A stretch of 17,214 bases of DNA from assembly GCA_023430625.1 (NCBI GenBank), contig JAEZAA010000101.1:1-17214 (forward strand). Direction: 5' to 3'. This document shows, piece after piece, positions 13,434 to 17,214 of the stretch (within the stretch, counting starts at the first letter, position 1; each line of letters begins with the position of its first letter). This DNA comes from Pseudomonadota bacterium. GTDB taxonomy: Bacteria; Pseudomonadota; Gammaproteobacteria; Pseudomonadales; Oleiphilaceae. The notes under the pieces were generated by a model. That model was not told the DNA's origin, ran no database searches, and saw only the letters and a program-made list of their open reading frames with translations. The translations under genes were made by a program, and so were the position numbers.

Positions 13434-13652
13434 GAATTCCCCGTCTGATCTCGCCCAGCCTGGCTGCGCCGATTCTGGGCCGTTGTGCACCAAAATCGTG
13501 CTAGCGTCTCGTCTTTCCCGCGCCTGCCCAGGCCAGCGCTGGCTGGTTCCGGCCACTACAGCCGACTGGCATGTGGATTGCTCAGGCCTATCCGTAACGG
13601 TCAATCCATCAGGGTCAACCCGGTGCGGGAGTCGCCACCATTGAGAGCCAGC

Positions 13653-15086
13653 ATGCATCCACGCATTCAGCCCAAACACAGCCTGTTCGATGAAATGTTC
13701 CTGGAGGGGGGCGTGCGTCCCCCCTACGCGGCCTTCGACCGCTGGCTAGACCGGCAGCCGATGGAGACTCTGGATAAAAAACGGCGCGAGGCGGATCTGT
13801 TGTTTCGCCGGGTGGGGATCACCTTCGCCGTGTACGGCGACGAGCACGGCAGCGAGCGCCTGATTCCCTTCGACGTGATCCCTCGCATCATCTCCGCCGA
13901 CGAGTGGGCACTGCTGCGGCGGGGCATCACCCAGCGTATCCAGGCCCTTAACCGCTTCCTCCACGACATTTACCATGATCAGGAGATTCTGCGCGCGGGC
14001 ATCGTCCCGCAAGAACAGGTGCTGACCCACAGTGGCTATCAGCTGGCCATGTGCGGTTTGGACCTGCCGGGACAGATCTACGCGCACATTGCGGGCATCG
14101 ATGTCATCCGCCATAGCGACGGTGGCTTCTATGTCCTGGAGGACAACCTGCGGACTCCATCCGGTGTCTCCTACATGCTGGAGAACCGCAAGATGATGAT
14201 GCGGCTCTTTCCCGAGCTGTTTGCCAGTCATGCGGTGGCACCGGTTGAGCATTATCCGAATCTGCTGCTGGAGACACTGCGCCAGGCGGCGCCGGCCGAC
14301 GTGGCCGATCCCACCGTGGTGGTCCTGACGCCCGGGCAGTTCAACAGCGCCTATTTCGAGCACGCCTTTCTCGCCAGCCAAATGGGCGTCGAGCTGGTGG
14401 AAGGGCAGGACCTGATGGTCAAGAACGGGCTGGTCTACATGCGCACCACCGCCGGGCTGCGTCAGGTGGACGTGGTCTACCGCCGCCTCGACGATGCCTT
14501 CATCGACCCGCTCGCCTTTCGCCAGGATTCGATGCTGGGCGTGCCGGGCCTGATGTCGGTGTACCGTGCCGGCCGGGTCAACATTGCCAACGCTGTGGGC
14601 ACTGGGGTGGCGGACGACAAGTCGATCTATCCCTTCGTCCCCGACATGATCCGCTTTTATCTGGGGGAAGAGCCCCTGCTCAACAACGTACCCACCTGGC
14701 AGCTGCGCAAGCCGGACGATCTCGCCTATGTGCTGGAGCGCTTGCCGGAGCTGGTGGTGAAGGAGGTCCAGGGCGCCGGTGGCTACGGCATGTTGGTGGG
14801 GCCGGCGTCCACCCAGGTGGAAATCGAGGCGTTTCGTGCCCGCATCCTGGCTGACCCGAGTAATTACATTGCCCAGCCGACCCTGAGCCTGTCGACCTGC
14901 CCCACCTTCGTCGACGCCGGCATTGCACCGCGTCACATCGACTTGCGTCCCTTTGTGCTGTCCGGCAAGGAGGTTCGCCTGGTGCCGGGCGGTCTGACCC
15001 GGGTCGCGTTGCGTGACGGCTCGCTGGTGGTGAACTCGTCGCAGGGCGGTGGGACCAAGGATACCTGGGTGATGGAGGACGCATGA
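13653..15086 (+). CDS. Circularly permuted ATP-grasp protein of the Anbu operon
   Basis: A 477-residue COG2308 protein (formerly DUF404/DUF407, CP_ATPgrasp). ATP-grasp enzymes join a carboxylate to an amine through an acyl-phosphate; this branch is predicted to be a peptide ligase. Characteristic segments are EDNLRTPSGVSYMLENRK from residue 163 and KEVQGAGGYGMLVG from 370, the glycine-rich ATP loop, plus HIDLRPFVLSG near the end. I place the start at the ATG at 13653 (GAGAG five bases upstream), giving HPRIQPKHSLFDEMFLEGGV, the normal family start. An open frame runs back to a GTG at 13485, but those 56 residues are arginine/proline-rich and atypical. It overlaps the alpha-E gene by ATGA and is the first gene of the operon. 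No confident promoter is seen. Confidence 0.92.
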   Translation: MHPRIQPKHSLFDEMFLEGGVRPPYAAFDRWLDRQPMETLDKKRREADLLFRRVGITFAVYGDEHGSERLIPFDVIPRIISADEWALLRRGITQRIQALNRFLHDIYHDQEILRAGIVPQEQVLTHSGYQLAMCGLDLPGQIYAHIAGIDVIRHSDGGFYVLEDNLRTPSGVSYMLENRKMMMRLFPELFASHAVAPVEHYPNLLLETLRQAAPADVADPTVVVLTPGQFNSAYFEHAFLASQMGVELVEGQDLMVKNGLVYMRTTAGLRQVDVVYRRLDDAFIDPLAFRQDSMLGVPGLMSVYRAGRVNIANAVGTGVADDKSIYPFVPDMIRFYLGEEPLLNNVPTWQLRKPDDLAYVLERLPELVVKEVQGAGGYGMLVGPASTQVEIEAFRARILADPSNYIAQPTLSLSTCPTFVDAGIAPRHIDLRPFVLSGKEVRLVPGGLTRVALRDGSLVVNSSQGGGTKDTWVMEDA

Positions 15087-16012
15087 TCTTATCGCGCACT
15101 GCCGCCAGTCTTTACTGGATGGCCCGCTACATGGAACGGGCCGAGAATATCGCCCGGCTCCTGAACGTCAGCCTGCAGATGTCCTTGCTGCCAGGTACCC
15201 GCAGCCAGGAGGTGAGCACCCCGGCCGCGATCGTGGGGGCCTTGTCTTACCTGCCAACACCGGAACACTGCAGTGTGGAACAGGTGCTCTATACCATGGC
15301 GCTGGACCCGGCCAACCCCTCCAGTATCTGCAACTGCATTCGCAATGCCCGGGAAAACGCCCGCATGGTGCGGGGCAAGATCACCGCCGAAATGTGGGAG
15401 AACCTCAACACCACCTGGCTGGACATGCGCGCCTACACCGCCGATGACCTGACCGGCGCGGCGGCCGGGCAACTGTTCGACTGGATCAAGGAGCGCTCGC
15501 ATCTGTTTCGTGGGGTGACCTACGGCACCATGCTGCGCGGCGACAGTTTCCATTTCACCCGCCTGGGCACCTTTCTCGAACGGGCCGACAACACCGCCCG
15601 GATTCTCGACGTGAAGTATCACCGCATTCTGCCCGAGGCCGCCCAGGAAAGCGTGATGGACTACTACCAGTGGGCGGCCCTGCTGCATTCGGTGAGCGCG
15701 TTCGAAGCCTACCGCGACATCTATCGGGAGCGGATCACGCCCCAGCGGGTGGCGGAGGTGCTGATTCTCAGCCCCAACGTCCCCCGCAGCCTGCGCGCCT
15801 GTGTCGAGGAGATCGCGGGCGTGCTCCAGCACATCCAGGGCGACAGCGGCCATCGCGCCAAGCGCCTGGCGGCGGAACTGCATGCCCGGCTGAGCTTTCT
15901 GCGGATCGACGAAATTCTCGACGAAGGTTTGCATCGCTGGCTCAGCCAGTTTTTGGACGACATAGGCCGACTTGGCCTGCATATTCAGGAAGCTTATCTG
16001 GAGGCCGCATGA
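15083..16012 (+). CDS. Alpha-E domain protein of the Anbu operon
   Basis: A 309-residue all-helical alpha-E (DUF403, COG2307) protein. It opens MILSRTAASLYWMARYMERA, the typical start of the family, with the later GDSFHFTRLGTFLERADNTA repeating the same ER-A-D/N pattern, and ends LHIQEAYLEAA. No catalytic role is known; it always travels with the COG2308 ATP-grasp and is thought to work with it. Length is normal. Both ends overlap neighbours by four bases (ATGA at 15083-15086 and 16009-16012), so translation is coupled along the operon. Confidence 0.93.
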   Translation: MILSRTAASLYWMARYMERAENIARLLNVSLQMSLLPGTRSQEVSTPAAIVGALSYLPTPEHCSVEQVLYTMALDPANPSSICNCIRNARENARMVRGKITAEMWENLNTTWLDMRAYTADDLTGAAAGQLFDWIKERSHLFRGVTYGTMLRGDSFHFTRLGTFLERADNTARILDVKYHRILPEAAQESVMDYYQWAALLHSVSAFEAYRDIYRERITPQRVAEVLILSPNVPRSLRACVEEIAGVLQHIQGDSGHRAKRLAAELHARLSFLRIDEILDEGLHRWLSQFLDDIGRLGLHIQEAYLEAA

Positions 16013-16800
16013 GACTCTCAATCAGTCACGAGACTGTCTACCGCTACGACAATGTCGTGAAGCGCAGCACCCAATACCTGCGTCTGACGCCCCATTCCAG
16101 CCAGCGTCAGCGGGTGTTGGACTGGTCGCTGGAACTGCCGGCCTTCGCCATGAAAAGCGTCGATCCCTACGGCAACATCCTCCACGTGATGACACTCGAT
16201 TATCCCCACCAGGAGATCCGTATCCGCGCCCACGGCACGGTGGAGACCGAGGAGGAGGGCGAAGGCATGTTCGACCGGATTCCGCCCCTGCTGTTTCTGC
16301 GGCAAACCGAGCTCACCATGCCGAACCAGCCGTTGCGTGACTTTGCCGATCAGCATCGGCGCAGTCGGCCGAGTCGGGAGCAACTGGAAGGGCTGATGCA
16401 TGCCATCGCCGAGCATTTGCCTTACCGGCCGGGCCAGACCGAGGTGTACATGCCGGCGGCCAAGGTGTTCGACCTGGGCTGTGGGGTGTGCCAGGACCAC
16501 ACCCATGTATTCTTGTCCTGCTGCCGCTACCTGGGCATTCCGGCCCGTTACGTCTCGGGCTATATCTATGCGCCGGACGCCCCCGGCGCGGAAGTGGCCA
16601 GCCATGCCTGGGCCGAAGCCTGGCTCGACGAGCGCTGGGACAGTTTCGATATTTCCAACCGCTGCTCCGCCAACGCCAACCACCTCAAACTCGCCATTGG
16701 CATGGATTACCTGGATGCCTGTCCGGTGCGAGGGGTACGGCGTGGCGGCGGCGTCGAGGAAATGACGGCAACTGCCTGGGTGCGGGCTGGCGAACAATGA
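16009..16800 (+). CDS. Transglutaminase-like cysteine protease of the Anbu operon
   Basis: A 263-residue protein of the transglutaminase-like superfamily (COG1305 type). An N-terminal beta domain (MRLSISHETVYRYDNVVKRS to about 100) precedes the catalytic core, where the triad is visible as C161 (GCGVCQDHTHVFL), H199 (ASHAWAEAW) and D214 (DSFDISN). All three are in place. No signal peptide is present, so it acts in the cytoplasm, probably cleaving or forming an amide bond on the product of the ATP-grasp. The start ATG lies in the ATGA shared with the alpha-E stop, and its own stop overlaps the Anbu start in the same way. Confidence 0.92.
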   Translation: MRLSISHETVYRYDNVVKRSTQYLRLTPHSSQRQRVLDWSLELPAFAMKSVDPYGNILHVMTLDYPHQEIRIRAHGTVETEEEGEGMFDRIPPLLFLRQTELTMPNQPLRDFADQHRRSRPSREQLEGLMHAIAEHLPYRPGQTEVYMPAAKVFDLGCGVCQDHTHVFLSCCRYLGIPARYVSGYIYAPDAPGAEVASHAWAEAWLDERWDSFDISNRCSANANHLKLAIGMDYLDACPVRGVRRGGGVEEMTATAWVRAGEQ

Positions 16801-17214
16801 CCTACTGCGTTGCCATGTGCCTGGAGGCAGGCCTGCTGTTCGCCTCGGATTCCCGGACAAACGCCGGGGTCGACCATGTCGCTACCTTTCGCAAGATGCA
16901 TCGCTTCGAGGTACCGGGAGAACGCCTGATCGTGGTGCTGGCGGCCGGTAATCTGGCCACCACGCAAAACGTGCTGGCGCTGCTGCGTCAACGGGCCAAT
17001 GTGGACGCCGGGCAGCCCAACCTGCTTACGGTCACGTCGCTGTATGACGCCGCCTGTCTCCTGGGCGAGACGTTGCGTGAAGTGATCCAACGGGATGGCC
17101 CGACCCTGGCCCAGGCGAATATCGACGCCGGCAGCTCCTTTATTCTGGGCGGCCAGATCGCGGGCGAATCGCCACGCCTGTTCAATATCTACCCGCAGGG
17201 CAACTTCATTGAGT
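16797..17214 (+). CDS. Anbu proteasome-like peptidase, N-terminal part only
   Basis: The first 139 codons of a gene cut by the right edge. It opens MTYCVAMCLEAGLLFASDSR, placing Thr2 as the mature N-terminal nucleophile once Met is removed, with D18 (ASDSRTNAG) and K33 (FRKMHRF) as the supporting catalytic residues of Ntn hydrolases. SSFILGGQIAG is the conserved core segment of the proteasome-beta fold. Anbu (ancestral beta subunit) forms ring- or helix-like self-compartmentalised assemblies; its substrates are unknown. It is the fourth gene of the operon and starts in an ATGA overlap. The C-terminal half is outside the window. Confidence 0.92.
   Translation, partial: MTYCVAMCLEAGLLFASDSRTNAGVDHVATFRKMHRFEVPGERLIVVLAAGNLATTQNVLALLRQRANVDAGQPNLLTVTSLYDAACLLGETLREVIQRDGPTLAQANIDAGSSFILGGQIAGESPRLFNIYPQGNFIE

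Noticed and set aside
13485..13652. 56-residue N-terminal extension of the ATP-grasp protein from a GTG
   Set aside because: The added residues are Arg/Pro-rich, unlike the family, and the ATG at 13653 gives the standard start.
13746..14936. 396-codon open frame on the minus strand within the ATP-grasp gene
   Set aside because: The plus-strand frame encodes a conserved COG2308 protein; the antisense product is low-complexity and has no ribosome-binding site.
15670..16800. 376-codon frame beginning inside the alpha-E gene
   Set aside because: It is only the transglutaminase frame read upstream; the first 113 codons overlap the alpha-E coding region out of frame. The ATG at 16009 in the ATGA overlap is the true start.

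Overview
The window is a GC-rich (roughly 60% or more by eye) stretch of bacterial chromosome. Gene families, a good Fur-box match and sigma70-type promoters suggest a gammaproteobacterium, possibly a marine Pseudomonadales/Oceanospirillales relative. That placement is an inference from gene content; there is no rRNA or marker gene to settle it. I see no tRNA, rRNA, CRISPR array, transposase or phage gene, and the genes are tightly packed on both strands.

Layout. (1) 1-222 (-): the start of an AMP-forming acyl-CoA synthetase, cut by the window edge. (2) 320-2590 (-): a regulatory locus with an ECF42-type sigma factor carrying a long C-terminal extension, then a free-standing SnoaL/NTF2-like protein and a DGPF (YCII-related) protein. 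A sequence matching the ECF42 promoter signature lies in front of the SnoaL-DGPF pair, next to four 15-bp tandem repeats that begin at the sigma-factor stop codon. (3) 2800-4624 (+): a zinc-dependent alcohol dehydrogenase and an unrecognised membrane-anchored protein with six cysteines. (4) 4631-6430 (-): a membrane metallophosphoesterase and a PhnA-type zinc-ribbon protein. (5) 6640-7493 (+): a double DUF2061 membrane protein behind a candidate Fur box, then a small thioredoxin with a CGHC active site. (6) 7512-8500 (-): a Xre/DUF2384 antitoxin and RES toxin pair with a clear promoter and operator-like dyad. (7) 8633-12532 (-): two tandem paralogous periplasmic Sel1/TPR-like proteins followed by a DUF4105 lipoprotein. 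(8) 12883-13368 (+): a stress-type flavin/PNPOx-fold protein. (9) 13653-17214 (+): the Anbu operon, made of a circularly permuted ATP-grasp, an alpha-E protein, a transglutaminase-like protein and the proteasome-like Anbu peptidase (truncated by the window), all joined by 4-base ATGA overlaps.

How the genes fit together. The ECF42 sigma probably drives the SnoaL-DGPF pair. The Anbu operon is a known conserved set thought to make and remove peptide-type conjugates. The least described unit is region 7: a recently duplicated periplasmic protein gene coupled to a predicted papain-like-fold lipoprotein. Each paralogue is preceded by a stem-loop at nearly the same place. Five of the nine aligned base pairs differ between the two stems, and all five remain paired, which points to a selected RNA (or DNA) structure and is the best candidate here for something undescribed.
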